64,000 nucleotides of DNA from NCBI RefSeq assembly GCF_003966265.1, contig NZ_RXNV01000005.1, positions 145,169 to 209,168 of the forward strand, given 5' to 3'. Below the pieces are notes generated by a model, which ran no database searches, was not told where the DNA came from, and was given only the letters and a program-made list of their open reading frames with translations. This DNA comes from Shewanella atlantica. GTDB taxonomy: Bacteria > Pseudomonadota > Gammaproteobacteria > Enterobacterales > Shewanellaceae. Positions 37,347 through 46,933 of the stretch are shown here, one piece after another. Position numbers and translations under genes: made by a program. Every line of letters begins with the position of its first letter. Positions within the stretch are counted from its first letter, which is position 1.

Positions 37347-38513
37347 ATGTCGAACCCCGCACAGCGCGCGAACAAATTATTTGTGCAAACCTTTGGCACT
37401 ACGGCTGATGACCTTTATCTGGCACCGGGCCGGGTAAACCTGATCGGTGAACACACTGACTATAATGATGGCTTCGTTCTGCCTGCAGCTATCAACTTCC
37501 ATACGATCGTTGCCGTAAAACGCCGTGAGGATGATATTTATCGCGCCGTTTCCGATGCCTATCCCGGCGAGATAAAAGAGTGGGCTTTCGGCCAGGAAGG
37601 TGTCATGGCACCCGAAGATGGCTGGGTCAATTACCTCAAAGGCTTCACTGCTGCAATGGCGGCGTCCGGGTTACCCGCAAAAGGGTTAGATATTTCAGTC
37701 GTCGGTAACGTTCCCCTTGGCGCCGGCCTTTCATCCTCTGCGGCTCTGGAACTCGCGTTCGGAACCGCCGTTAATGATTGCAGTCAACTCAGGCTCTCTC
37801 CTCTTGCTGTCGCCCAAATGGCACAGCGCGGCGAGAACCAATATGTGGGATGTGCCTGCGGCATTATGGATCAGATGATCAGTGCCTTGGGTGAACAGGA
37901 TCACGCGCTACTCATCGATTGTGAAGACTTAGACAGCGAACCGGTTCATATCCCCGATAGCCTGAGCCTCATCATAGTCAATTCCAATGTTCAGCGTGGG
38001 CTTGTCGACTCAGAATACAACCTGCGCCGCGAACAGTGTGAAGAGGTGGCAAGCCATTTTGGGCTCGACTCCCTGAGACACCTTGAACTTTCTCAGCTCG
38101 AAGCCGCAAAGTCCGAGCTGTCGGATGTCTGCTATCGACGTGCCCGTCATGTGCTTACCGAGAACAGACGCACTCAGAATGCCAGTCATGCACTGGAAGC
38201 CGGGAATATCAGCACCTTGAGCGAGCTTATGGCTCAATCCCATGCATCTATGCGAGATGACTTCGAAATCACAGTTCCTCAAATCGATACTCTGGTAGAG
38301 ATCATCTCAGAGGTGATAGGCACCCGTGGCGGCGTCAGAATGACCGGCGGCGGTTTTGGTGGCTGTGTCGTGGCGCTCGTTGACCATGAGCTGACCGATG
38401 CTGTGGTCGAAGCCATTGAGGCTGAGTATCCAAAACAGACCGGACTGGAACCCACGGTTTACCTCTGCTCTGCCAGTGGTGGCGCCACCCGAATTGAAAA
38501 AGATGCCTATTAG
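37347..38513 (+). CDS. galK: Galactokinase
   Basis: The 388-residue GHMP kinase phosphorylates galactose at C1 with ATP, the first committed Leloir step. The galactose signature GRVNLIGEHTDYNDGFVLP, the ATP-binding VPLGAGLSSSAALELA and the C-terminal MTGGGFGGCVVALV are all present. Length matches the family. The ribosome-binding site is weak (AGAGAAACG). A 5-bp inverted repeat ATACC/GGTAT lies about 80 bp upstream. galM follows 71 bp downstream; galT is not in the window. Confidence 0.97.
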   Translation: MSNPAQRANKLFVQTFGTTADDLYLAPGRVNLIGEHTDYNDGFVLPAAINFHTIVAVKRREDDIYRAVSDAYPGEIKEWAFGQEGVMAPEDGWVNYLKGFTAAMAASGLPAKGLDISVVGNVPLGAGLSSSAALELAFGTAVNDCSQLRLSPLAVAQMAQRGENQYVGCACGIMDQMISALGEQDHALLIDCEDLDSEPVHIPDSLSLIIVNSNVQRGLVDSEYNLRREQCEEVASHFGLDSLRHLELSQLEAAKSELSDVCYRRARHVLTENRRTQNASHALEAGNISTLSELMAQSHASMRDDFEITVPQIDTLVEIISEVIGTRGGVRMTGGGFGGCVVALVDHELTDAVVEAIEAEYPKQTGLEPTVYLCSASGGATRIEKDAY

Positions 38514-38584
38514 ACTTCTGCTACATTATCAGCCGTAACCTTTTAAAACGGCTGAAATAACCATCAAAGGAAAGGATGCATTTT

Positions 38585-39619
38585 ATGGTACGTTTTCGTC
38601 CGCTGGATCCCTGGAGTGATCCCCGTGGTGGTCAAATTGAGCGTGTCAGAATAGATAACGGCATCTTAGCCCTGGAAGTATTAAGTCTGGGCGGCATCAT
38701 CCGCTCCCTGTGGGCACAAGATAGGGACGGCGAGCGTGGCAACATAGTTCTGGGTTGTGACTCGGCCGAAGATTATCTGGCCCAAGATGCTCATTTAGGC
38801 GCTATTGCCGGGCGTTATGCAAACAGAATTGCTAACGGCCAGATCGCTTTCGATGGTGAGCATTATAATTTAGATAAAAATCAAGAAAACAACTGTCTGC
38901 ATGGAGGCCGGGAAGGGTTCAATAGAAAGCAGTGGAACATAGGTCAGCTTCCCGATGGTGTTCGTTTGACTCTGGTTAGTCCCGATGGTGATATGGGATT
39001 TCCCGGTAACTGTAACATTCAGGTCGATTACCGCCTGGTAGGAAATAACCTCTATGTAGAGATGTTTGCCGCCACTGACAGAGCCAGCCCGCTCAGCATG
39101 ACACAACATAGTTACTTTAATCTGGAGGGGACCCGCTCCGTCAGTAACAGTAACCACAGTCTGCAGATCGATAGCTCCGAATATCTGGCCATAGACTCAG
39201 CCGGGATCCCCATCGGTATCATACAGGGTGCCGGCGGCAACTTAGATTTAAGACAAGCTAAAACCCTTTCAAGTATTCAAGAGGCTAATGAGCTCAAAGA
39301 GACCGGCGGATTAGATCATTGTTATCTTATGAAAAATAACGATAAGGAGTTAATTCGTTTCGGAAACCTTAGCGCGCCCGAATCGGGGCGGACCATGACG
39401 CTCTATACCAATCAACCGGGAGTGCAGGTTTACGGCGCCAACTTTTTGCAAGGCAACTCAGGGCGTAATGGGCAGCAATTAAAGCGTCATCAGGCTGTCT
39501 GTATCGAACCCCAACAACTCCCCGATGCGCCTAATCAAACAGAGCTACTTGGCGATCCCTGGATAAAACCCGGTCAGGTTTATCATCATATCAGCCGCTA
39601 TCAATTCGAGACATTTTAG
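38585..39619 (+). CDS. galM: Galactose mutarotase (aldose 1-epimerase)
   Basis: The 344-residue enzyme interconverts beta- and alpha-galactose, supplying the alpha anomer to GalK. GRYANRIANGQIAFDG, NNCLHGGREGFN (catalytic His region), SMTQHSYFNLEG, and the Glu in AVCIEPQQLPDAPN are the family landmarks. Of two in-frame ATGs (38576, 38585), AAGGA eight bases before the second makes it the better start. It is co-oriented with galK and probably in its operon. Confidence 0.95.
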   Translation: MVRFRPLDPWSDPRGGQIERVRIDNGILALEVLSLGGIIRSLWAQDRDGERGNIVLGCDSAEDYLAQDAHLGAIAGRYANRIANGQIAFDGEHYNLDKNQENNCLHGGREGFNRKQWNIGQLPDGVRLTLVSPDGDMGFPGNCNIQVDYRLVGNNLYVEMFAATDRASPLSMTQHSYFNLEGTRSVSNSNHSLQIDSSEYLAIDSAGIPIGIIQGAGGNLDLRQAKTLSSIQEANELKETGGLDHCYLMKNNDKELIRFGNLSAPESGRTMTLYTNQPGVQVYGANFLQGNSGRNGQQLKRHQAVCIEPQQLPDAPNQTELLGDPWIKPGQVYHHISRYQFETF

Positions 39620-39732
39620 CTCATATACTCAGGATTCTCAGATGACGACCAGCCCAATGCAGGATTGAGCGAGTCGTTATAATTGATGTGAAAGGTAACC
39701 TGAATTCGGGTTTGGATTTATATCAATTGGTA

Positions 39733-40182
39733 TTACTCTTCTAAACCACCGGACCAACCATCGGCAAACTCACGATCCTGGCTTTCGGAACCTGCTTCCA
39801 GATCGACCTCGCCGTTGATATCTTTATCATCGGCTCCCTCATCGGGTTTTCGTTTAGGAGTCGGCTTGTTAATCAGCGGGGTATGTTTGGTCGCATTTGC
39901 CTCAACCCAGCCGTCATGTTTTTGCATAAACTGGGTTCGAGTCGCATTCCAGGCACTACCGTAAGTCTCTTCGGCGGCCTTGGCAGCCTTCTTGTCCAGA
40001 TCATGAAGGTTGTTTTTGACTATCTCTTCAGCATACTCAATGATCGAATCTCTCTCGGCATTATAGAGATAGATGCGTCCAGCCGAAGCCTCCGGAAATT
40101 GTTTGTCATGGATAACGATAGCATTACCACGCGATGCTCTTAATTCGCCATACCAGACTGCAGCCTTTACTGTGTTATACAT
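39733..40182 (-). CDS. Conserved hypothetical protein
   Basis: A 149-residue hydrophilic protein that I do not recognise. YNTVKAAVWYGELRASRGNAIVIHD at the N-terminus and FPEASAGRIYLYNAERDSIIEYAEEIV look conserved. The final 50 residues are low-complexity and charged (KPTPKRKPDEGADDKDING). No signal peptide or membrane helix is seen. An ATG nine codons upstream is in frame, but MYNTVKAAV is the more natural start. It converges on galM and is transcribed alone. Confidence 0.45.
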   Translation of the reverse strand: MYNTVKAAVWYGELRASRGNAIVIHDKQFPEASAGRIYLYNAERDSIIEYAEEIVKNNLHDLDKKAAKAAEETYGSAWNATRTQFMQKHDGWVEANATKHTPLINKPTPKRKPDEGADDKDINGEVDLEAGSESQDREFADGWSGGLEE

Positions 40183-40662
40183 ATATGCCAATACCCTTAA
40201 AATTAACACATACAGGATGAATATTAGTTAGGGATACAAGCCAGCCCTAATCTCACTCACCTATGCCGTTAAAATTTCAGAGAACATCATCTCAATGTTC
40301 CCCACCGTATCGAGCAAATCATCTCATTTTCCCTCAGATATTGGGGTCTATAAATGAATCGCTAAACTCATATCGAATTTAGTATAAAGAATCAGTTATT
40401 CAAGTTTTAATTATTAATAAGCCATAAAGTTCACAGCTTTACTTTCCAAGAAAATTTCAACTAGTTGATAGAAAGCGTAAAAAATCAATTTCCAATAAAC
40501 TTAACCTCTTCTCCGACCACCAGGATAAGCAAAGAAGCACGGCTGCTTTGCCTGGTGTTCATCTTGCCAAAACACATATTGCACCTTAAAGATGACACTG
40601 ATGGGTCGATCTGAACAATTTCACCTCATTGACACGAATCCAATGTTCTGTTCGATTATCCG
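40183..40662. other. Intergenic region with 12-bp bulged hairpin
   Basis: No gene is seen in 480 bp. At 40518-40557 CACCAG/CTGGTG and GCAAAG/CTTTGC stack into a 12-bp stem with a five-base bulge. It lies 106-145 bp beyond the oxidoreductase stop, without a U-run. Confidence 0.4.
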
Positions 40663-41700
40663 TCAGTCGGGTATCAATACAATTTTGCCTCTATGGGCTC
40701 TCGATTCCATCAACTCATGAGCACAAACACACTCATCCAGAGAAAACTCAGCAAAAATATTAGGGATTAAATTGCAAATCGAACTCTTAGAATTGCTTTT
40801 TGTCGACTCCTGAAGCATTGGCCACACATGCTCCAGGAGTTCCTCTGCAATACCGGCTTTAGCCGTTACACTTTGGGGCCGCAAGGTTGAACCAGTCCAG
40901 CTAATTCTCTTCGCCATGATACGGAAGATATCAACCTCTGCCTTAGCGCCGCGCTGCATGGCAACAGAAACCATTCGTCCATCCATGGCTAACACTTTAA
41001 GATTCAGATTGATAAAATCGCCGCCGGCAACATCAAATACGACCTCTACACCTTTGTCTTGGGTAAATTCCATGACGGCACTGACGAAATTCTCATTCTG
41101 GTAGTTGATCGCCAGGTCTGCTCCAAGCTTGCGACAATAAGCACACTTCTCATCACTCGCGGAGGTCACTACCACACGGGCACCAAATGCCTTAGCCAAG
41201 ACGATGGCCGTGCTGCCGATGCCGCCCGAGGCGCCGTGAATAAGTACAGTTTCACCGGCTTTCATACCAGCGCGCATAAATAGGTTTCCCCAGACCGTAA
41301 AAAAGGTTTCGGGAATTGCTGCAGCCTGTTGAAATGACCAACCCCGGGGTATCGGCAGACAGTGGCTGGCATAGGCTATTGCATACTCGCCGTAGCCGCC
41401 TCCAGGCACTAAGGCGCACACCTTATCGCCTGATTCCCATTGCCCCACTCCCTTAGCGACGGCACAGATCTCCCCGGCGACCTCCAGCCCAAGTATGGGG
41501 CTAGCCTCCTTTGGAGGCGGGTAGATCCCGCTACGTTGTGCTACGTCCGGACCATTGACGCCGGCGGCGCGCACCTTAATCAGTACTTGCCCGGGGGCTA
41601 ATGTCGGCATTGGCGAGCGCGTCATATACATGACATCGGCCATTCCGGGCTTATCGAAGGTCACATGACTGAATTCGTTTGGTAATGAAAGATTAGGCAT
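40663..41700 (-). CDS. Quinone oxidoreductase / MDR-family NAD(P)H dehydrogenase
   Basis: The 345-residue protein is a zinc-free medium-chain dehydrogenase/reductase. The N-terminal GroES-like part reads LAPGQVLIKVRAAGVNGPDVAQRSGIYPPP (in parts) and GLEVAGEI. The Rossmann domain has ETVLIHGASGGIGSTAIVLAKAFGARVVVTS. The VNGPDVAQR stretch resembles PIG3/TP53I3-like quinone reductases. The structural-zinc Cys cluster is missing, as expected for this branch. It reduces quinones or enones with NADPH by family; the physiological substrate is unknown. Confidence 0.87.
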   Translation of the reverse strand: MPNLSLPNEFSHVTFDKPGMADVMYMTRSPMPTLAPGQVLIKVRAAGVNGPDVAQRSGIYPPPKEASPILGLEVAGEICAVAKGVGQWESGDKVCALVPGGGYGEYAIAYASHCLPIPRGWSFQQAAAIPETFFTVWGNLFMRAGMKAGETVLIHGASGGIGSTAIVLAKAFGARVVVTSASDEKCAYCRKLGADLAINYQNENFVSAVMEFTQDKGVEVVFDVAGGDFINLNLKVLAMDGRMVSVAMQRGAKAEVDIFRIMAKRISWTGSTLRPQSVTAKAGIAEELLEHVWPMLQESTKSNSKSSICNLIPNIFAEFSLDECVCAHELMESRAHRGKIVLIPD

Positions 41701-41774
41701 AAATTCACAGTCCCTGCTGTAAAAACATTCCCAATTGATACACTTGAAATCTCTTCAAATCAATTTTTACGGTC

Positions 41775-41806
41775 GTAAAAAAACACCGCGTAGATACGCG
41801 GTGTTT
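41775..41806 (-). terminator. Strong minus-strand terminator
   Basis: On the minus strand AAACACCGCG and CGCGGTGTTT form a 10-bp stem, followed by a T-run. It faces transcripts coming from the ssb remnant or the TetR gene. Confidence 0.88.
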
Positions 41807-41924
41807 ACTCAGAAAACGGACGGATAAGCCGGGAGTTCCCTATGGGAAGGAAAGTGGCATAGATTAGCGAAGGAAAACCGAACAGGTTTATCGCATTTAT
41901 AACATTTCCAATCAATTTTTCGGC

Positions 41925-42060
41925 ATAAAAAAAGGCCATGCATTACAGGGCCTTATAATTCATTAATAAGGGAATAGCTTTACCCTTTTAAATCCGGAAG
42001 CCTAGAACGGGATATCATCATCCAGATCCGGTGTGAAGTTCTGCTGTGGCTGCTGCGCCC
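41925..42060 (-). pseudogene. Diverged copy of the ssb 3' end plus terminator
   Basis: The minus strand encodes [18 protein letters not shown] and a stop, followed by a hairpin terminator (AAGGCC/GGCCTT with T-run, 41928-41957). It parallels the real ssb end at 46036-46200 through the coding tail, stop and terminator, but lacks 12 bp (GW-containing DD repeat) and differs elsewhere. Homology ends abruptly at 42060. No start or OB-fold part exists, so it is a remnant, probably an attachment-site copy. Confidence 0.85.
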
Positions 42061-42188
42061 ACTATCCCAAAGAGAGCATGACATTAGCAATCTATCGATT
42101 GTACACCTCTCGGCTCCAGTGAGTTCACAACATGATAAAGGCCATAACGCCGCAAACCTATGGATAGAAAGCTCGCAACGACTTTATC

Positions 42189-42941
42189 TTAAAGCTCCGA
42201 ACTGCTTTTCCCGGAGGTTCGAGCCGAAGCCCTCTTCTTCAGCGACATGGAGAGCATTTGGCTCTGATCCATGGCTGTTTTCCATGCCAGATCCATTTTT
42301 TTCGGATCTAACAACGGGCCGTCAATATTCCAGTCCAGTTGACGAAGAACCAACTCGCCGAGTTGGCAAAGCTTCTCTGTCGGCACTAAGTTGGGACGAA
42401 ACATAATATTGGTGCGCATCACGCGTAACACCCGGGTACCACGGCAGAGAATCGACAGATCGGCGATCACCTCCATTGCCAGGGCTTTGTCATTGGAAAA
42501 TGCCTGTTCATGAATAAGACCATCGACCAAATCAACCACCTGCTGGCGGTACTGTTTAAAATAGCCCTGTAGCTCCTCCACTGTCTCGGGAGTAGCCCGA
42601 CCCACCAGATCACAGTTGCTAAGCAGGAAGTTGGTGCCCATGTTGTCGCTGTCCATATCAACAAAGTCGATACAGTAGGGAGCAAAGCCAATCTGAAACA
42701 TTATCTGTTCGGCGCTGTTCAGCCCCAGCGTCTTTACCTGGTTCAAGCCCATTCCGTGCCGTCGAATGTTTTCGGCGGCTCCCAGCAGCAACAGATCGTC
42801 TTTATTGCGGACTTCCCGGTATAGGCTGCCCACCGACAGCCCGGTCGCCTTGGCAAGATCACGCATTGAAAACTCGAATAGCCCCTTTTCGATAATCAAC
42901 TCTCGTGCCGCTTTCAACACCTGTTGTCGATACTTCCCCAT
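42189..42941 (-). CDS. TetR-family transcriptional regulator
   Basis: A 250-residue regulator with an N-terminal helix-turn-helix (FSMRDLAKATGLSVGSLYREVRNKDDLLLLGAAE) and a helical ligand-binding domain. The 45-residue C-terminal extension is basic. AGGAG six bases before the ATG supports the start. It is divergent from the LuxR-type gene across a ~330-bp region that would contain both promoters, within the insert at the ssb 3' end. Confidence 0.88.
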   Translation of the reverse strand: MGKYRQQVLKAARELIIEKGLFEFSMRDLAKATGLSVGSLYREVRNKDDLLLLGAAENIRRHGMGLNQVKTLGLNSAEQIMFQIGFAPYCIDFVDMDSDNMGTNFLLSNCDLVGRATPETVEELQGYFKQYRQQVVDLVDGLIHEQAFSNDKALAMEVIADLSILCRGTRVLRVMRTNIMFRPNLVPTEKLCQLGELVLRQLDWNIDGPLLDPKKMDLAWKTAMDQSQMLSMSLKKRASARTSGKSSSEL

Positions 42942-43273
42942 TCTCTGCTCCTATGGCTTAAGACTCTGGATAATACAGTGGTGACCTTGTTACAGATTTT
43001 GCGATTGAGTGTGCACTATAAATTTACCGTATATAGAAAAGCAAATAGCAGTCTGGACGGGTGTTCCACTATCTGCTCCCCACTCGCAATTTAGGGTGAC
43101 CATTATCACAAATAATTCCCCCTCTCCCTCTCATAAGGACGAATCGTTCACAATTTTTTTTACTTATTAACAGACTTGGAACAAACCCAACTGCCATCAC
43201 TCAGTGAATTTATGGCAATCCATTATAATTTTCACACCGTTTAATTACTAAGCTTATGGGGAGGGATCGACTC

Positions 43274-43831
43274 ATGCAGCCAACCGGTTGGATCTTTTAT
43301 CAGTCAAAGCATTGTGGCCTGTCGCGGTATGCCTCGTACGAAATAAGCCCCTGGGATCTCAAGTTTGATTCCCGGTTTGAATGCAGCAAAATCTACGTGT
43401 CGGATCCGGCTTTGCGGCAAAGTGCATGCGTAATTGTGGCTTCAGAAAAAAACGCAGCCTTCCACTTCACTCAGGCAAAAGACAAACAGACACAGGGTCA
43501 GAGAGTCTACAGCGCCCAGCTTCGTCAAGGTTATTTAATCCTTATCTTTAACCAAGTTCACCACCCAAAGATCGAAGAGGTTAAGCAATATTTTCATGAC
43601 ATGGTTCTGCCATTTATTCTGCAACAGGAACAGACGGAAGAACTCAACGACCGCACCAAAACCATTGTAAAACTGACCGCATTGGGTTTCACCACCAAAG
43701 AGATAGCCAATGCTCTCTTTCTGTCTAATCGAGGTGTCGACTACCACCTTGATATAGCGAAAAAAACCTTAGGTGCCAGCAATAGATCCGTTTTGGTCTT
43801 CCTGGCCATGCAGCAAAGCTGGTTTGCCTGA
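43274..43831 (+). CDS. LuxR-type (GerE) transcriptional regulator
   Basis: A 185-residue protein whose C-terminus is a LuxR/GerE helix-turn-helix: KLTALGFTTKEIANALFLSNRGVDYHLDIAKKTLGASNRS. The N-terminal ~110 residues (GWIFYQSKHCGLSRYAS) may be a degenerate autoinducer/PAS-like sensor but match nothing I know. An ATG at 43256 is in frame, but GGGAGGG eight bases before the ATG at 43274 makes the latter better. It lies 30 bp before the cytochrome gene and probably regulates it. Confidence 0.8.
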   Translation: MQPTGWIFYQSKHCGLSRYASYEISPWDLKFDSRFECSKIYVSDPALRQSACVIVASEKNAAFHFTQAKDKQTQGQRVYSAQLRQGYLILIFNQVHHPKIEEVKQYFHDMVLPFILQQEQTEELNDRTKTIVKLTALGFTTKEIANALFLSNRGVDYHLDIAKKTLGASNRSVLVFLAMQQSWFA

Positions 43832-43861
43832 GACCTTACTAACCAATAAAAAGTGATGATG

Positions 43862-45814
43862 ATGAAAAAACTTATTACCTTAGCGGTATTGTCCGCTATT
43901 GGGTTGACCGCTTGCGGCTCCGATTCGGACAACTCAACTCCGCCTACGACGCCTGAGCAGCCAGCACCGGCGCCCCTTTATGACAATCTGGATGTGCACG
44001 TCGAGCCCAACCGGCAGTTCGACGGCATAGTTCGGGTCTATCTGGGACGCTGGTACCCCTGCACCGATGAGCATCCGGAGATGTGCGCCGCTGACATGCC
44101 AGCGGATTATGAACTGCCGACCACTGGTAGCCAGGCCGGCACCTACGGTAAGCCGAAGGATGAAAACGATCGGAATAAAAACAAGTACTACAACTCCCGC
44201 ACCAGCGACGACAGCAAATACTACCTGGAGATCCAATCTGACGATATCAAAGAGTGGCGAGAGTCCTCCATCCGCGAAGACATCTTTGTCCCGGGCCAAT
44301 ACTCCATTCTGGACATCATGCTCTACGTCTCTTCAATCCGCGATGATTTGGAGGTGACGCTGGGTGAGTTCAACACAGAACTCAACACCTACGACTTCAG
44401 CGTCTCCTTCGACGCCAACGGCGACGGTGACTTCAATGACGCCGCCGAAGGGGACTACAAGGAGAGTGAGAACTGGTACGTAGCCTCGACCTATGATCAG
44501 GGTGATAACCTCAAGATCGCCAATCCAATTCTCGATACCCTCTACGAGCGCCTGGATGAGTTTTGGGTGCAGCCTGGAATGAACATTCGCTTCCAGCCTG
44601 TCTCCCCGGTGATGCGAGACAGGGTCAAGCAGATGCAGAAAGCCGAGACCGACCGCCTCAAGGCCAACGGCGGCAAGGTGATTCTGCCGGTACTGAACAC
44701 TATGTTCCTCGATGGAAGAACTCCGGAGGTAATGGCCACCAACTTCGAGGTTAAGGCCTACAACCTGCGCCCGGACGTGTACCAGCCGGGGGTGATCACC
44801 TTGATGGACGTGTTGATGACCGCTCATGACGAGTTTGGTATCGACATTCGCTTAGGCTTCTGGCCCACTCTCTCCACCGGTGCCCAAATCGACGCCTATA
44901 TCATCACCCAGGTAGAAGGTAAGCGTAACGGCAGTAAAGGACTTAGCGGTTGGGGCTTTCTTGCTGGCGAAGCCCTGTCGTCACTTGATTTCTTCAACGG
45001 TCCGGCCTGGCCTAAGGCCGATGAGCTGGTCAATGAGACCGCCCCCTACGACAACCCAACCATCTGCCACTTCCTGCGCGACAACCAAGGCAGGCTGGAT
45101 GAGACCACTGCCCAGGAGTGTATCGACCACTGGTATTCCGGTTATGGCGGCATCAACCTCCATCGTACCGCCGATGTTTCGGTAATGGTTAACCCTAAGG
45201 AGTTCATGGCTCTGTATTTTGTGGGCCCTGAGTATGGATCTAAATATGAGATGACTGAGCACAATATCGCTTACGACGGCAAGTTCCCGATCCACGACAT
45301 CAACGAAGCCGTTGCACCTCTGGGAAAAACTCACTTTGGTTGGGGCGTCGCCGACTGTGGCTTGTGCCATGGTCTGGAGAACACCCATCTCGATGGCGGT
45401 GACTCACCTGCGCTCAGTGACACCACCGAGCCTTACTTCTGTGCATCCTGCCACGGCGGCAACGGCGCACCTGATGGTCATGGTGCCACCCTGCGCTGTC
45501 ATTTTTGCCACTCCAAGGACAAGCTAATGCTCAATCATGGTGACGCTTCAAAGAATTTCCGCTTCGATGAAGTGCAATGTTTTGGCGTTACCCAGAAGGG
45601 CAACCAGCTTAACGGTGAGATGGGCTCCTGTGCCGATGTCGTTAAGTCGAAAGACCCCTATACCAAGGATATGCTGGACCTGTACACCCACAACGGTACC
45701 ACCTATGGCGAGCAGGACGCAAATAAGCAGCTGACTCGTGGCAACAGCGACTGGCACACCAGTGAAACCTTCCCGGATCCTTACTCCTGCATGACCTGTC
45801 ACCCAAACAAGTAA
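43862..45814 (+). CDS. Lipoprotein tetraheme c-type cytochrome
   Basis: The 650-residue precursor has a lipoprotein signal (MKKLITLAVLSAIGLTAC, lipobox LTAC) and four CxxCH heme sites, all in the C-terminal 160 residues: CGLCH, CASCH, CHFCH, CMTCH. The ~480-residue N-terminal part contains DANGDGDFNDA, a calcium-loop-like motif, and large beta-rich segments I do not recognise. Export plus lipidation points to the periplasmic or outer-membrane surface; electron transfer is the family role, the partner unknown. Third-position C/G use is visibly higher than in neighbouring core genes. Several ATG codons occur in a row; MKK is taken as start. Confidence 0.85.
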   Translation: MKKLITLAVLSAIGLTACGSDSDNSTPPTTPEQPAPAPLYDNLDVHVEPNRQFDGIVRVYLGRWYPCTDEHPEMCAADMPADYELPTTGSQAGTYGKPKDENDRNKNKYYNSRTSDDSKYYLEIQSDDIKEWRESSIREDIFVPGQYSILDIMLYVSSIRDDLEVTLGEFNTELNTYDFSVSFDANGDGDFNDAAEGDYKESENWYVASTYDQGDNLKIANPILDTLYERLDEFWVQPGMNIRFQPVSPVMRDRVKQMQKAETDRLKANGGKVILPVLNTMFLDGRTPEVMATNFEVKAYNLRPDVYQPGVITLMDVLMTAHDEFGIDIRLGFWPTLSTGAQIDAYIITQVEGKRNGSKGLSGWGFLAGEALSSLDFFNGPAWPKADELVNETAPYDNPTICHFLRDNQGRLDETTAQECIDHWYSGYGGINLHRTADVSVMVNPKEFMALYFVGPEYGSKYEMTEHNIAYDGKFPIHDINEAVAPLGKTHFGWGVADCGLCHGLENTHLDGGDSPALSDTTEPYFCASCHGGNGAPDGHGATLRCHFCHSKDKLMLNHGDASKNFRFDEVQCFGVTQKGNQLNGEMGSCADVVKSKDPYTKDMLDLYTHNGTTYGEQDANKQLTRGNSDWHTSETFPDPYSCMTCHPNK

Positions 45815-46035
45815 TGCCTGGATTATCATAGATTCACCATCAGCGGCGTTCGGTTGAGCGCCGCTTCCCGGACAAGCGTCCGGAATTGAATTCTGCCCAC
45901 ATCATGCTGTTAAATTCAGGTGTATAGAGGCCGACACAATCCATTGTTCCCGCATTAACAAACTGCTTCAGGTTAGGTTCAAACGAGCAACTTACAGTAC
46001 CCAACTCACCATTGTAGATAAGCCTTGTACAGAGA
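45815..46035. other. Intergenic right end of the ssb insertion
   Basis: No complete gene. A minus-strand open stretch (about 65 codons, LIYNGELGTVSCSFEPN...) lacks a clear start and could be a gene remnant. A hairpin CGTCCGG/CCGGACAAGCG-like structure lies near 45868-45885. Confidence 0.35.
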
Positions 46036-46066
46036 TAAAAAAAGGCCCTGTATTAACAGGACCTTA
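46036..46066 (-). terminator. Rho-independent terminator of ssb
   Basis: On the minus strand AAGGTCCTGT and ACAGGGCCTT pair with a TAAT loop and one G-T, followed by TTTTTTAT. Confidence 0.88.
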
Positions 46067-46113
46067 TGACTCTACATTAAGAGTATTGCTTTACACCTTT
46101 CTCAAGTTCCAGG

Positions 46114-46803
46114 CTAGAACGGGATATCATCATCCCAACCGTCATCCAGATCCGGAGTGAAGTTCTGCTGTGGCTGCTGCGCTGGCTGTTGAGGCTGAGG
46201 TGCCGGGCGCTGTTGCGGAGCCGCCTGCTGTGGTGCTTGCTGTTGTGCTTGCTGGGGCTTAGGCGCATAAGCTGGCTGTGGAGCCTGCTGTTGTGCTTGC
46301 TGAGGCTTAGGTGCATAACCTTGCTGCGGTGCCTGCTGTGGAGCTTGCTGGGGCTTAGGTGCGTAACCTTGCTGCGGAGCCTGCTGCTGAGGTGCATTGT
46401 ACTGGTTCTGCTGTTGCTGACCCTGCTGTTGACCATAGCCACCTTGCTGTCCGCCACCTTGACCACGGCTATCGAGCATCTGCATTTCGTTAGCATTGAT
46501 CTCAGTCTTGTAGCGATCTTGACCGGTAGACTGGTCCTGCCACTTGCTGGTTTGCAATTTACCTTCGATATATACCTTAGAACCTTTCTTAAGGTACTCG
46601 CCTGCGATTTCCGCTAAGCGACGATACATAACGATGTTATGCCACTCTGTACGCTCTTGTGGCTGACCTTGTTGGTCTTTCCAAGACTCACTCGTCGCCA
46701 CTGTAAAGTTGGCTACGGCATTGCCATTTGGCATGTAACGAACTTCAGGGTCTTTCCCTAAGTTACCGACCAAAATTACCTTATTGACACCACGACTGGC
46801 CAT
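46114..46803 (-). CDS. ssb: Single-stranded DNA-binding protein
   Basis: The 229-residue SSB has an OB-fold at residues 1-110 ([36 protein letters not shown], in parts; [40 protein letters not shown], in parts). The next ~100 residues are an extremely Gln/Pro/Ala-rich linker with repeated [14 protein letters not shown] blocks. The acidic tip DDDIPF recruits replication and repair proteins. It is longer than E. coli SSB (178). A diverged copy of its 3' end lies 4 kb away on the same strand. No LexA box is evident upstream. Confidence 0.97.
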   Translation of the reverse strand: MASRGVNKVILVGNLGKDPEVRYMPNGNAVANFTVATSESWKDQQGQPQERTEWHNIVMYRRLAEIAGEYLKKGSKVYIEGKLQTSKWQDQSTGQDRYKTEINANEMQMLDSRGQGGGQQGGYGQQQGQQQQNQYNAPQQQAPQQGYAPKPQQAPQQAPQQGYAPKPQQAQQQAPQPAYAPKPQQAQQQAPQQAAPQQRPAPQPQQPAQQPQQNFTPDLDDGWDDDIPF

Positions 46804-46856
46804 TGAAATCTCCTGAGATATTCTTTCAAATTACAAAAATTCTACGTCTGGTTCGG

Positions 46857-46879
46857 GCTTAATCCCATCAGGATTAAGC
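46857..46879. promoter_or_regulatory. 9-bp hairpin in the ssb leader
   Basis: GCTTAATCC and GGATTAAGC pair perfectly around CATCA, 54 bp before the ssb start and 55 bp after the yajR-like stop. There is no U-run, so it is a weak terminator at best or a leader structure. Confidence 0.35.
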
Positions 46880-46933
46880 TCATGACGGATCTCTTCCCAC
46901 GAAAAAATCGGTCTTTTTTCACACCAATACGAG

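Noticed and set aside
41807..41850. Minus-strand CCCGGCTTATCCGTC, resembling the 3' end of RNase P RNA
   Set aside because: Only about 15 bases match, and the space for the rest of an rnpB gene is filled by the ssb remnant; most likely chance or a very short relic.
45830..46034. A minus-strand open stretch of about 65 codons next to ssb
   Set aside because: It has no convincing start, contains no recognised motif, and this length without stops is not rare; noted only as a possible remnant.
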